From Erysipelotrichaceae bacterium (GTDB taxonomy: Bacteria; Bacillota_I; Bacilli_A; Erysipelotrichales; Erysipelotrichaceae), in the NCBI GenBank assembly GCA_017473335.1, contig JAFULN010000021.1:1-59383 (forward strand): a stretch of DNA of 59,383 nt. Reading direction: 5' to 3'. The notes below the pieces were generated by a model. The model saw only the letters and a program-made list of their open reading frames with translations, was not told the origin of the DNA and did no database searches. A program made the position numbers and the translations under genes. Positions within the stretch are counted from its first letter, which is position 1. Each line of letters opens with the position of its first letter. Positions 40,725-52,137 of this stretch are shown here, piece by piece.

Positions 40725-41291
40725 CTAAAGTGTTTTCATCGCATCTCGTATGACTTTTCGTTGAGTTTCATACATTTCTTTATTCACTGGAATTCTTGCA
40801 TGCATCACTGTTTTCAAGAAATGATTCAAAAGATCAAAAGATCTCAATGCTTCTTCTGTTCCAGTACCGCTTCCGCCTGCACAAGCAATGCAGACAATTT
40901 TCTTATTCATGATTTTTGATTCACGATTGAATGCATCACAGCGTTTTAAACGATCAAAGAACGTTTTTGCCGTTTCTGCCATTTCCCAGAAATAGACTGG
41001 TGTAACAAACACATAAGCATCATAATCAAACATAGCTTCATGGACTTCGTTGAAATCATCATTCATAACACAGCTATGTCCTTTTAAACAATGCCCCCAA
41101 CCACGTTCACCACACACTCTGCAGCGTTCAATTCTTTTTTTATTGATACAAATATGATCAACTTGGTGCCCATTTTCTTTTAACTCATTTTCACATTCCT
41201 GCACACATGCAAAAGTCATTCCTAGCTGATTCGGATAGAGACTTTTTTCATTAACACGGTTTGAACTAAAACTTAAAATCAATACTTTCAT
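40725..41291 (-). CDS. NADPH-dependent FMN reductase family protein
   Basis: 188 aa from the ATG at 41291 behind AAAGGAG. The flavodoxin-like fold is indicated by ILSFSSNRVNEKS and FVTPVYFWEMAETAKTFFDRL. Cysteines in RCRVCGERGWGHCLKGHSC could bind a metal or Fe-S centre. Probable cytoplasmic flavin-dependent reductase. Stop and next start are nine bases apart. Confidence 0.8.
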   Translation of the reverse strand: MKVLILSFSSNRVNEKSLYPNQLGMTFACVQECENELKENGHQVDHICINKKRIERCRVCGERGWGHCLKGHSCVMNDDFNEVHEAMFDYDAYVFVTPVYFWEMAETAKTFFDRLKRCDAFNRESKIMNKKIVCIACAGGSGTGTEEALRSFDLLNHFLKTVMHARIPVNKEMYETQRKVIRDAMKTL

Positions 41292-41319
41292 TGTCTTCTC
41301 CTTTATTTTTGAGGGGAGT

Positions 41320-41344
41320 GGGATAGCAGCTATGCTGCTATCCC
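41320..41344 (-). promoter_or_regulatory. Intercistronic hairpin between nitroreductase and FMN reductase
   Basis: A perfect 11-bp stem GGGATAGCAGC/GCTGCTATCCC with a three-base loop sits 12 bases after the nitroreductase stop. The minus-strand tail (CCCCTCAAAAAT) lacks a T-run, so it is more likely a stability or processing element than a terminator. Confidence 0.6.
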
Positions 41345-41356
41345 CATTATGACTAA

Positions 41357-41856
41357 CTACTGAACCCAAGTAATTTTCTTTTCATCATAGCGATCTGGTG
41401 TAGGTCTAGACTCATTTGGATAGCCTAGTGCCAACACACAGACAGGAAGCAAGTAATTATCAAGGTTAAAATAATCACGATAACGCGTCATTTTATTCAA
41501 TGATGGTCCAAGAGCACAATAAACTCCACCTAGTCCTAATGAGACAGCTTCAAGCAGAATGTTTTCAGCAGCCAGTCCAGCATCCTGATAACAGTACTCT
41601 GCACCAATGGAGCAGCTTACGTCTTCCAGAATCACAATTGCAGCCTGAGCATTGGCCAGCATCGGTGTTTGTTTCGAGAAAACTGAAATATCTTTTAGCA
41701 CTTGTTTGTTGGTAATGGCGATAAATCTCCAGCACTGTCGATTTCCAGAATTAGGTGCCAGCATTGCAGCCTTCAATAAATCTTCAAGCTTTTCACGTGT
41801 TATTTTTTTATCTTGATATTTACGAATACTTCTTCGCTCAAGAATTTCCTGAATCA

Positions 41857-41857
<1 letters not shown>
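41357..41857 (-). CDS. Nitroreductase-family flavoprotein
   Basis: A 166-aa FMN-dependent nitroreductase-like protein: LERRSIRKYQDKKI opens the FMN site, APNSGNRQCWRFIAI and LGLGGVYCALGP complete it. These enzymes reduce nitro groups, quinones, enones or act in dehydrogenation. Its ATG shares one base with the GH1 stop (TAATG), so it is translated with the glucosidase. Confidence 0.88.
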
Positions 41858-44489
<2,632 letters not shown>

Positions 44490-44617
44490 AATTAAATCAT
44501 AACAACTTTATCAACTTATACTTCTTTGTTCCTTCCTTTTTATTAACCACTTTTCTAGAATTCACCTAAGTCCTATCTTTTTTACTAAACTGTTAGATGA
44601 TTCGTTATTATTAAGAA

Positions 44618-44646
44618 AAAGAAACCAACACTAAGTTAGTTTCTTT
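44618..44646 (-). terminator. Terminator of the mannose-class PTS operon
   Basis: Stem AAAGAAAC-(C)-AAC/GTTAGTTTCTTT is followed on the minus strand by TTTTTCTT. It separates this operon from the MFS-GH1 operon. The remaining 44490-44617 shows nothing else clear. Confidence 0.8.
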
Positions 44647-44671
44647 CGGTTTAGCCCAATTATCTCAATGA

Positions 44672-45181
44672 TCAAGATAAGTTTTTTAACAGTTCTTCAG
44701 AACCAACTTCTTTATCATTAGGAGTCATCTGTGCATAGACTTTTTTACCTGTTGCAATGATTTCCTTCAGCAGATGAGCATCTTTTTCATCCACACGAAT
44801 TCCTTTAGCGATTTGTTTTCTACTCTCAACATCATTTTTATAGCTTCCATAATTACCAAGATTCACATTAGGAATTCCAGGAACTCTTGTAACTATAGCA
44901 TGCAAATCAGCCATATCTCGAGTAACGATAACAATTTTCTTAGGATTGCAGCGAGGATCATTCAGCATACGAATTGCGGTTTCAAGATCTTTTACACTCG
45001 TCTTGATTCTGCCTGCAAGACCGGATCCCATCATCGCCATATGAATCGCTCTAGTGGCTACATCACTTTTCGCAGTCGCATCATCAACCACCACACAAGT
45101 ATCAACGTCCATTGAAGGAAGCAATTTTGTTGCAACCTGACCATGTACAAGTCTTTCATCTAATCTAATCAATAAGAACAT
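44672..45181 (-). CDS. Mannose-class PTS, IIB subunit
   Basis: A 169-aa EIIB of the mannose/fructose/sorbose class, with the phosphohistidine His13 in RLDERLVHGQV. It receives phosphate from the IIA protein and transfers it to sugar bound by IIC/IID. It is the last gene of the four-gene permease. Confidence 0.93.
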   Translation of the reverse strand: MFLLIRLDERLVHGQVATKLLPSMDVDTCVVVDDATAKSDVATRAIHMAMMGSGLAGRIKTSVKDLETAIRMLNDPRCNPKKIVIVTRDMADLHAIVTRVPGIPNVNLGNYGSYKNDVESRKQIAKGIRVDEKDAHLLKEIIATGKKVYAQMTPNDKEVGSEELLKNLS

Positions 45182-45198
45182 ATTTACCTCCGCCCTGA

Positions 45199-45615
45199 TT
45201 AAAAGATATCATCATCTTCATTGTACTTGCTGATTTCTTCCATATCAATAATGCAAGTCAATTGTTTTGATTCGTCAATTAGTCTTTGAAGCTCTTCTTT
45301 CGTTATTGTATCTTCTGGATAGAGCACCAAAGACAGCAGCAATCCCAAATTAATTCCTGTCAACGCTAGGGTATTTTCCTGATCCATGTACTTCATCAAC
45401 ACTTGGCAGACTGAACCGCCATAAATATCAGAAACCAGTACTCTTGTTTCGGAATTGCTTGTTTTAGCTAGAAAAGCTTCTACTTGACTTTCGACAGTTC
45501 TGTCATCGACATAAGCATTGAAGAACGTAAGATTGCTTGCGCCTCCTAACAGGATGTCCAGCGACGTTTTCATGCCTTCTGCCATTTTTCCATGTGTTGC
45601 TAAAAAGATTTGCAT
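45199..45615 (-). CDS. Mannose-class PTS, IIA subunit
   Basis: A 138-aa EIIA of the mannose fold. The phosphohistidine His8 lies in LATHGKMAEGM, followed by a SDIYGGS loop. It passes phosphate from HPr to IIB, encoded downstream. Confidence 0.92.
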   Translation of the reverse strand: MQIFLATHGKMAEGMKTSLDILLGGASNLTFFNAYVDDRTVESQVEAFLAKTSNSETRVLVSDIYGGSVCQVLMKYMDQENTLALTGINLGLLLSLVLYPEDTITKEELQRLIDESKQLTCIIDMEEISKYNEDDDIF

Positions 45616-45642
45616 TGTTTTCTCCTAAAGTTTACTTTTTTA

Positions 45643-46476
45643 TTATACCATACCTAAGAAGCCCATCAGGATGCAAAGCCCCAAAACAGACCAAACAATT
45701 GTGGTAACTTTAATATTCTTTTTCAACAAATAAGAAATACCAAATGTCAGAACAAGAGCCATCAAACCAGGGAAGATAGAATCCAGTGTCTGCTGTACAT
45801 TCAAAGAAGCATCTCCCAGAGGAATTACCCAGTTAAATCCAAATCCAACAACCGAAGCAGTCATCGCCCCAGTCATCAGCAAACCAAGAACTGAGATTGC
45901 TTTTGTAGCAGAAGCCATGATACCACTTTCAAACAGTTTATCAATAACGCTTGTACCAGCTGAGTATCCCAGATATGTGAGGTAATCCATAGTACCACGC
46001 TGGACCAAACCAAACAGAACAAAGAACAGCACTGGTCCCAGAGGGTTTCCATTAGCAGTCATTGTCATTGTCAAACCTGCAAAGACAACTTTTAGAACAC
46101 TCTGGAACAGAGCATCACCAACGCCCGCAAATGGACCACACAGAGAAATTCGAATATCTGAAATCAATTCTGCTGGCATAGATTCTTTATCTTTGCTTCG
46201 TTTCAGTTCCATCGCATAGACTAAGCCTACGATAAACCCACCAAGATTAGGATTTGTATTGAAATATTTGAACTGGCGTTCATACGCAGCATGCTTTTCT
46301 TCTGGATCATCTTTGTACATTTCTTCGATGAATTCAGATAGTGTGAATACCAGACCTTTTGCCTGTCCAGTCATGTTTTCCCATAATAGAGACCACATGT
46401 ATTCACGATTAGCCAATTTAGTCAAGTTCTTATCTTCTTCGGCAGTTAATTCCGGGAAAAATTTCTTCCAAATCAT
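45643..46476 (-). CDS. Mannose-class PTS, IID membrane subunit
   Basis: A 277-aa IID protein with a soluble N-terminal region (NREYMWSLLWENMTGQAKGLVFTL) and C-terminal membrane helices. SLCGPFAGVGDALFQSV is the conserved IID block. It forms the channel with IIC, whose stop it overlaps by four bases. Confidence 0.93.
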   Translation of the reverse strand: MIWKKFFPELTAEEDKNLTKLANREYMWSLLWENMTGQAKGLVFTLSEFIEEMYKDDPEEKHAAYERQFKYFNTNPNLGGFIVGLVYAMELKRSKDKESMPAELISDIRISLCGPFAGVGDALFQSVLKVVFAGLTMTMTANGNPLGPVLFFVLFGLVQRGTMDYLTYLGYSAGTSVIDKLFESGIMASATKAISVLGLLMTGAMTASVVGFGFNWVIPLGDASLNVQQTLDSIFPGLMALVLTFGISYLLKKNIKVTTIVWSVLGLCILMGFLGMV

Positions 46477-47273
46477 AAATCAAAGTCATCTCCTTCCTGT
46501 GCAGGTGCAGCTACTACAACCGCAGCCTTTTTCGCTTCATTGAGTTTGATATCAATGAATAGATATACCATAGCAACGCCCACTGACAGAACAGCAATCT
46601 GAATCAGTGATAAGCCCAGAGCCTTGAAGAGAATAAATCCGATGAAATAGAATCCTAGGATTTCCTTATCCCAAAGCATGTTAAGCGTGATTGCCATACC
46701 CATCGCAGCAAGTGCACGACCAGAAGCTCCAAATCCGTTAATCAGCCAAGCTGGGATATTACTTGAAATCGTTGTGACAGCCGCTTCTCCCAAAGCCATG
46801 AAGATAAATGCTGCAACATACTGTGCTGAGAAGGATACAAAGAACATGAAGATATATGAAACTAGACGATATTTCTTAATATCATCATGCTTCAGCACTA
46901 TGTCATGCATCCAAGGCAGTACTGCAAATGTGAATACACGAACATACTGACCCATGTTGTTTCCTAAAACGGACACAGGATAAGCAATCGCAACAGCCGC
47001 TTCAATACCTAGGTTTGTCTTGATAGCCAAGAATGTGCAAACAACTGCAGCAATCGCTGGATTGGAAGGTCTCTGACCACCTACAACCATTGTTCCTAAG
47101 AAAATAGCTTCCAGCGCAGCACCAACAATCAATCCTGTCTGCAGATCCCCTAATGCAAGACCGATTGCAGGAGCCAGAACGATTGGCTCAACATTGTACT
47201 GCATACGGAAAAGATAGCATGTTTGATAAACTAACCAGTACACAAACGTAGCGAGTAACGCATCAAAAATCAT
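46473..47273 (-). CDS. Mannose-class PTS, IIC membrane subunit
   Basis: About 266 aa from the ATG at 47273 behind AAAGGAGG. Six to eight helices with GLALGDLQTGLIVGAALEAIFLGTMVVGGQRPSNPA, the IIC signature. It is the first gene of the IIC-IID-IIA-IIB operon, and a cre-like site lies about 110 bases upstream. Confidence 0.92.
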   Translation of the reverse strand: MIFDALLATFVYWLVYQTCYLFRMQYNVEPIVLAPAIGLALGDLQTGLIVGAALEAIFLGTMVVGGQRPSNPAIAAVVCTFLAIKTNLGIEAAVAIAYPVSVLGNNMGQYVRVFTFAVLPWMHDIVLKHDDIKKYRLVSYIFMFFVSFSAQYVAAFIFMALGEAAVTTISSNIPAWLINGFGASGRALAAMGMAITLNMLWDKEILGFYFIGFILFKALGLSLIQIAVLSVGVAMVYLFIDIKLNEAKKAAVVVAAPAQEGDDFDL

Positions 47274-47379
47274 AATATATCCTCCTTTCTGACTCATCAT
47301 GAGCATATTATGTTTTCGACATGTCTATAAGATTTCATCCCTTATCTTATATGTCTAAATAAATATTACAACAATAATC

Positions 47380-47393
47380 TGCAACCGCTTTCA
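47380..47393. promoter_or_regulatory. Catabolite-responsive element (cre) between divergent operons
   Basis: TGCAACCGCTTTCA matches the CcpA consensus TGNAANCGNWNNCA at every fixed position. It lies between the PTS operon and the plus-strand NTF2-like operon, so carbon catabolite repression probably acts on one or both. Confidence 0.7.
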
Positions 47394-47505
47394 TTTTTGT
47401 TCCCTTTTAAAAATTACTTTTTACGGAATTTCACTTATTAATCCTTTTATAAAAAAATAGAATATTAAACATTACTTTATAATAAAAAAGAATAGGAGGA
47501 ACTTT

Positions 47506-48525
47506 ATGTCAAGAATAGATTATGACGAAATTAAATCAAAATTCGCTGACTTTGTACGCACCTGGAAGACAAAGGATACTTCCTCTGTTCACCAGTTTGC
47601 CTTTGATGGTGTTTCTTGTCGTTTCAGCTGTTGCCCTCATTCAAATAATGAATGGGACAAAATAGAAGGATTAAAAACTTTTATTTCAACTTACCCTAAA
47701 ACAGATGTTCTGCAGATTGCCATTTACAGCTATGCATGCAGAATCAATGGCGATGAAGCTCAACAAATGTGTCATGTAATCTGTGAAGCTGAAAATGATA
47801 GAGATGACAGTAATCTGATGGATGTATTTTATCATGAGAACTGTGTTGCATCACATTGGAAAAAAATGGATGGGACATGGAAAATGGACGAAATACACCT
47901 TGATGTCTATCCGTTTTATTGGACTGTGGATTCCATTTATGACTATTTTAAACAAACTTGGTATCTTGGCTCAAAACTGGCAATCCCACAGGAAGATGGA
48001 CGATTACCAGCCATTGAAGGTGAATATGATCTTCCATGGATTCGTATTCCTGAAGCTGAAGATGTTTTAACAGAAATCGAAAAAATAAAAGATACTGCTG
48101 CTCAACTTTACCTAAGTGCTGATTATCTGGTAAATGATTATCGACTAATCACTCGTTCAAACTACTTAAACACAAATTCTACCCGTTATTCATTTGAAGA
48201 AGGAAAACGTACCAATGTCGGAAGTCTACGTTACAAGCGCCAAAAAGATCGTTATTGGGCACATCCATACAAATTTGAATCTATTCAATTTAATGATGAT
48301 CACACTTGGGCTCGTGTTAAGATTTATCGTGTATTTGGATGGAAACAGCGCAATCATGAATATGTATGGACTCGTGAAAATGTTAATATTGAACATATGT
48401 GCATGGCTGGTTATCAAGACTTTGTTTTTGAAGACCAGCGCTGGAAAGTGGCACGTAACTCTATGAAACTTGGCATTTATGAAACAGGTCCTTATCAAGA
48501 ATCACTTTATGGAGATATCATATGA
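47506..48525 (+). CDS. Tandem NTF2/SnoaL-like protein, paralogue 1
   Basis: A 339-aa soluble protein with no signal peptide. Two halves each look like a SnoaL/NTF2-type cone fold: an N-terminal YDEIKSKFADFVRTWKTKD helix and a strand set ending HWKKMDGTWKMDEIHLDVYP, then a C-terminal half starting EDVLTEIEKIKD and ending with DQRWKVARNSMKLGIYE. The block VFGWKQRNHEYVWTREN is shared by three paralogues at 50-53 kb, and RYKRQKDRYW with them. It has a GGAGG site and overlaps the HAD gene by four bases. Confidence 0.8.
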   Translation: MSRIDYDEIKSKFADFVRTWKTKDTSSVHQFAFDGVSCRFSCCPHSNNEWDKIEGLKTFISTYPKTDVLQIAIYSYACRINGDEAQQMCHVICEAENDRDDSNLMDVFYHENCVASHWKKMDGTWKMDEIHLDVYPFYWTVDSIYDYFKQTWYLGSKLAIPQEDGRLPAIEGEYDLPWIRIPEAEDVLTEIEKIKDTAAQLYLSADYLVNDYRLITRSNYLNTNSTRYSFEEGKRTNVGSLRYKRQKDRYWAHPYKFESIQFNDDHTWARVKIYRVFGWKQRNHEYVWTRENVNIEHMCMAGYQDFVFEDQRWKVARNSMKLGIYETGPYQESLYGDII

Positions 48526-49334
48526 AATACAAATTGTTCGTTTTTGATGTAGATGGAACTATCCGTGTACCATCTAAACATTACATTCCTGATTCTACCG
48601 CAGAAATAATACCTAAATTAAAGGAAATGGGAATCAGAACTGTTGTTGCAACAGGTAGAGATTTCCACATTATTGATGCAGAGGTGAAAGCATTAGATTT
48701 TGATTATTATATTTGTTCCAATGGTGCATCAATTTATGATAAACACGGGACTCTGATTAGTGAAACACGTATTGATTATGATACTGGAATACGCTTACTA
48801 AAATTCATCAAAAAACACGGAGACTGTATTTGTTTTCGATTCCTAAAGCACAATGCTTTCACATATGGATTAGAGCATATGGCAAGTTTCAGACAACGTT
48901 TTTTCAAAAGCGGTGTTCTGACACCTGTTCTAAAAAAAGAACCCCCTACAGAAGACAATCTGTTCATTGACGAATTGCCTGTCATGGGTGTAGTGAAAAC
49001 CGCCGACAAAACAATGAACCTGATGAAAAAAGAGTTCCCAAATATCTCTTTCACTTCCGTTTTTGATGACTACTACGATTTCGGAAGTATTGAGGCCAAC
49101 AAAGGACTCGCCCTCAATAAACTTAGACAGCTGCTTGACATTAAAAAAGAAGAAACTGCAGTTTTTGGCGATGGTGAAAATGATATTCCTATGTTTGAAG
49201 CAGCAGGTATATCCGTTGCCATGGGGAATGCAGAAGATGATGTCAAAGCCTCCGCGAAGTATATCACCGATGATATTGAAAAACATGGTCTAGCCAATGC
49301 AATTCATCATTTATTGAAAGGAGACACATTATGA
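48522..49334 (+). CDS. HAD-superfamily (Cof-type) phosphatase
   Basis: A 270-aa HAD hydrolase of the Cof class IIB type: FVFDVDGTIRVP (nucleophile Asp), VVATGRDFH, IEANKGLALNKL and VFGDGENDIPMF. It overlaps both neighbours by four bases, so it is made together with the NTF2-like protein and the flavoprotein. Such enzymes dephosphorylate sugar phosphates or flavins; the substrate is probably a pathway phospho-intermediate. Confidence 0.88.
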   Translation: MKYKLFVFDVDGTIRVPSKHYIPDSTAEIIPKLKEMGIRTVVATGRDFHIIDAEVKALDFDYYICSNGASIYDKHGTLISETRIDYDTGIRLLKFIKKHGDCICFRFLKHNAFTYGLEHMASFRQRFFKSGVLTPVLKKEPPTEDNLFIDELPVMGVVKTADKTMNLMKKEFPNISFTSVFDDYYDFGSIEANKGLALNKLRQLLDIKKEETAVFGDGENDIPMFEAAGISVAMGNAEDDVKASAKYITDDIEKHGLANAIHHLLKGDTL

Positions 49335-49972
49335 AAATATACGCAATCAATGGCAGTCCTAGAAAAGGGTGGAACGACGCCCAAATGTTGGATTCTTTCA
49401 AAAAAGGAGTTCTTTCACTCATTCCTGACGCTGATTATCAAGAAGTTTTTCTTTATGATCTAAACTATAAAGGATGCCGTAGCTGTTTTGGCTGTAAATT
49501 ACTGTCACTTTCAGAACCAAGATGTGCCATTAAAGATGATATCTATGAATTACTTCATGAGCTTCGTCATTGCGATGGCTTTGTCTTTGCCTCTCCAATC
49601 TATTTCAGTGACGCTTCTGCTGAACTTAAAGCCTTTTTTGAACGTTTGATGTACCCTGGTCCTGTCATTAAAGAAATACCGATTCATGCAATTTACACTA
49701 TGAATGCAAAAAAAGACAAATTTGATTCAGTATTCTTACCTAGTTTATCCACCACCCATAAAGCATTAGAGCACAACTTTAAAACAAAGTTGAATATGAC
49801 ATGTGCATATTATACTTTCCAGCGAAATAACGAACATCTATATAAGCCAAGTAGTCATTCAAAACCAGAAGATAAACTGGCGTATCATAATCTCCATTGG
49901 GAAAATGATTTGCAAAATGCCTATATTGATGGTGTTCACTTTGCTGAAAAACTTCTTCAAATCAGAAAGTAA
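49331..49972 (+). CDS. Isf-type NADPH-dependent flavin reductase
   Basis: A 213-aa flavodoxin-fold protein: AINGSPRKGWND (FMN loop) and FASPIYFSDASAELKAFFERL. Cys49, Cys52, Cys55 and Cys65 (KGCRSCFGC and PRC) form a compact Cys cluster of the iron-sulfur flavoprotein kind. It resembles the 40041-40715 gene product, so the locus keeps two such flavoproteins. It closes the plus-strand operon. Confidence 0.83.
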   Translation: MKIYAINGSPRKGWNDAQMLDSFKKGVLSLIPDADYQEVFLYDLNYKGCRSCFGCKLLSLSEPRCAIKDDIYELLHELRHCDGFVFASPIYFSDASAELKAFFERLMYPGPVIKEIPIHAIYTMNAKKDKFDSVFLPSLSTTHKALEHNFKTKLNMTCAYYTFQRNNEHLYKPSSHSKPEDKLAYHNLHWENDLQNAYIDGVHFAEKLLQIRK

Positions 49973-49990
49973 TACATTTTAACAGTTATT

Positions 49991-50033
49991 AAAAGCCTCA
50001 GATATTGTCTGATTATCAGCAATCTGAGGCTTT
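49991..50033. terminator. Bidirectional terminator between convergent operons
   Basis: Stem AAAGCCTCAGAT (49992-50003) with ATCTGAGGCTTT (50022-50033), with T-rich flanks on both sides, ends both the flavoprotein gene and the last minus-strand NTF2-like gene. Confidence 0.85.
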
Positions 50034-50036
50034 CTT

Positions 50037-51053
50037 TTATTTATCTCCGTAATAATCTTCTGAATATGGTCCTAATTCATAAAGACCTAATTTTCCTGTA
50101 CCTTCTGCCACTTTCCAGACACCTTCTTCTTTGACAAACTCATTTGTCCCCCAAGTGCAGGAATGCTCAATATTCACATTTTCACGAGTCCATACATATT
50201 CATGATTTCGCTGCTTCCAGCCGAAAATACGAATAGATTTTGCAATCGCTCGATCCTTTGTTTCATTGATTTGGATATCTGCAAGTTTAACAGGATGGCA
50301 CCAGTATCTATCCTTTTGACGTTTATATCGTAGACTTCCTACTGTTGATCTGAGTCCATCATCAATGCCATAACGTGTTGTGTTTCTGCCAAGATGATGC
50401 GATCTGGTAGTAATACGATTTTCATTCATCAAATAATCTGCAGAAAAGAATAATTTTGCAGAACATTCTCTGATTTTCTCTTCTTCGCTTAAAACATCAA
50501 TAGGATTCTCAATACGATCCCACGGTAAGTCAAATTCTCCTTCTACCGCTGGAAGACGCCCATCTTCCTGTGGGATTGCAAGCTTTGATCCAAGATACCA
50601 GGTTTGTTTAAAATAGTCATAAATGGAATCTACAGTCCAGTAAAATGGATAGACATCCATATGTACTTCGCTCATTTTCCATCCTGCAGCAGTTTTTTTC
50701 CAGTGATTAGCACAATTAATACTGTAATAGAAACAATCTAGCTCCTCTTTACCATCTACATAATTCAAAGATTCGCAAATAACATGGGCAATCTGTTGAG
50801 CATCTGTTTCATTAAAACAGCATGCATAAGTGTAAATTGAAAGTTGCAACACGTCCGTCTTTGGATATGTTAAGACAAATTGTTTTAATCCCGTCAATTG
50901 ATCCAATGAATCGTTTGAGTCAGGTGCAGATGAAATACGGCACGATACATCATCTAAAGCTAAATCATTTAGCTTATTTGCATCTTTTGTTTTCCATGTT
51001 TCAACAAATTCTGCAAATTTCTTCTTTATTTCATCATAATCTCTTCTAGGCAT
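50037..51053 (-). CDS. Tandem NTF2/SnoaL-like protein, paralogue 2
   Basis: A 338-aa close relative of the 47506 gene product, with the same blocks: PFYWTVDSIYDYFKQTWYLG, IPQEDGRLPAVEGEFDLPW, RYKRQKDRYW, FGWKQRNHEYVWTREN and IEHSC. A GGGAGG site precedes the ATG. It is the last of four head-to-tail minus-strand paralogues. Whether it binds a substrate, catalyses a reaction or acts as a subunit cannot be told from sequence alone. Confidence 0.8.
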   Translation of the reverse strand: MPRRDYDEIKKKFAEFVETWKTKDANKLNDLALDDVSCRISSAPDSNDSLDQLTGLKQFVLTYPKTDVLQLSIYTYACCFNETDAQQIAHVICESLNYVDGKEELDCFYYSINCANHWKKTAAGWKMSEVHMDVYPFYWTVDSIYDYFKQTWYLGSKLAIPQEDGRLPAVEGEFDLPWDRIENPIDVLSEEEKIRECSAKLFFSADYLMNENRITTRSHHLGRNTTRYGIDDGLRSTVGSLRYKRQKDRYWCHPVKLADIQINETKDRAIAKSIRIFGWKQRNHEYVWTRENVNIEHSCTWGTNEFVKEEGVWKVAEGTGKLGLYELGPYSEDYYGDK

Positions 51054-51071
51054 GGGCTTCCTCCCATCTGA

Positions 51072-52124
51072 TTAACATTCATCACCGTACAAAGACTCAC
51101 CATATCCTCCAATTTCATAGATTCCATGGTACACCTTATGGTATGCTACTTTCCATTCTCCATTTTCTTTAACCAATTCAAAGTTGCCTCGTGCACAAGT
51201 ATGCTCTACATGCATATTCTCTTCATTGTATTCATAACCACGAGTGTTTTTCTTTGAGTTTTTAACACGATCAGCAACATTAATATTTCCATCAGTAGAT
51301 GCATTTCCACCTGTATCCTGATGTACTCCACGAACTTGATCCAAATCAACGTATGCACGATCACCATCAATTTCAATCTTTTTGATTTTTACAGGATTTA
51401 AAAAGTATCTTGTTGCAGCTCTAGATGCTTTCTTTTCAGTAACAAGTTCTTTTTTCCCATAACCGTCTGCGCCGAAAATTGTATAAGAACCATAATTGTC
51501 AGAATATGTTTCATAACAATGTGTGAAATTATTCAGTTCCTCTCCAAATCGATTCTTATAGATTGCATCTTTTACTTTTTCTTCTTCAGTCAAAACATCT
51601 TCAGCATTTGGAACATTTAACCATGGTGAATCTGCTTCTCCGCGTACGATTTGAATTCTTCCGCCTACTTCATTTTCAAAATGCCAATATTTCTCAAATT
51701 CTTCTTTAAGATTTCCACGTTCTGCGACTACTTCTTGACGAAGAGACGTCATCATCCATTCACCACTCTTCTTAGACCAGCGAGTAGCTACGTGAGCAGT
51801 AAATTCAAGATACTTAATTGTCTTTTCTATTGTGAACGCAGTACACACAACATCTGCATATCCATATGCACCCTTTTCATCAATGCGACATACATAATTA
51901 TATATTTTGGTATGCAGCACATCACAGACAGGGAAATCATTCAAGAAGTCATATACACCAAAAATGCTATCCTGCGCCCCATTTGCCATACGAATAGATG
52001 TGCTAGTACTAAAGAAGATGAATGGATCAACAATCGCTTTGATTTCTGCCTTATCACGTGTATTCCAAGTTTTAATATATCGTTCAAATCTGTCTTTAAT
52101 TACATCATAATCTGCTCTTGCCAT
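51072..52124 (-). CDS. Tandem NTF2/SnoaL-like protein, divergent paralogue 3
   Basis: 350 aa from the ATG at 52124, with AAGGAGG. It keeps the two-half plan, WLNVPNAEDVLTEEEKVKDAIYK and the tail NGEWKVAYHKVYHGIYE, but lacks the FGWKQRNHEYVW block; that part reads GVHQDTGGNAS followed by a glycine- and asparagine-rich loop. The divergence suggests a different ligand or role from its neighbours. It keeps an ENMHVEHTCARG segment equivalent to the IEHMC of the others. Confidence 0.78.
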   Translation of the reverse strand: MARADYDVIKDRFERYIKTWNTRDKAEIKAIVDPFIFFSTSTSIRMANGAQDSIFGVYDFLNDFPVCDVLHTKIYNYVCRIDEKGAYGYADVVCTAFTIEKTIKYLEFTAHVATRWSKKSGEWMMTSLRQEVVAERGNLKEEFEKYWHFENEVGGRIQIVRGEADSPWLNVPNAEDVLTEEEKVKDAIYKNRFGEELNNFTHCYETYSDNYGSYTIFGADGYGKKELVTEKKASRAATRYFLNPVKIKKIEIDGDRAYVDLDQVRGVHQDTGGNASTDGNINVADRVKNSKKNTRGYEYNEENMHVEHTCARGNFELVKENGEWKVAYHKVYHGIYEIGGYGESLYGDEC

Positions 52125-52137
52125 CTTCAATTCCTCC

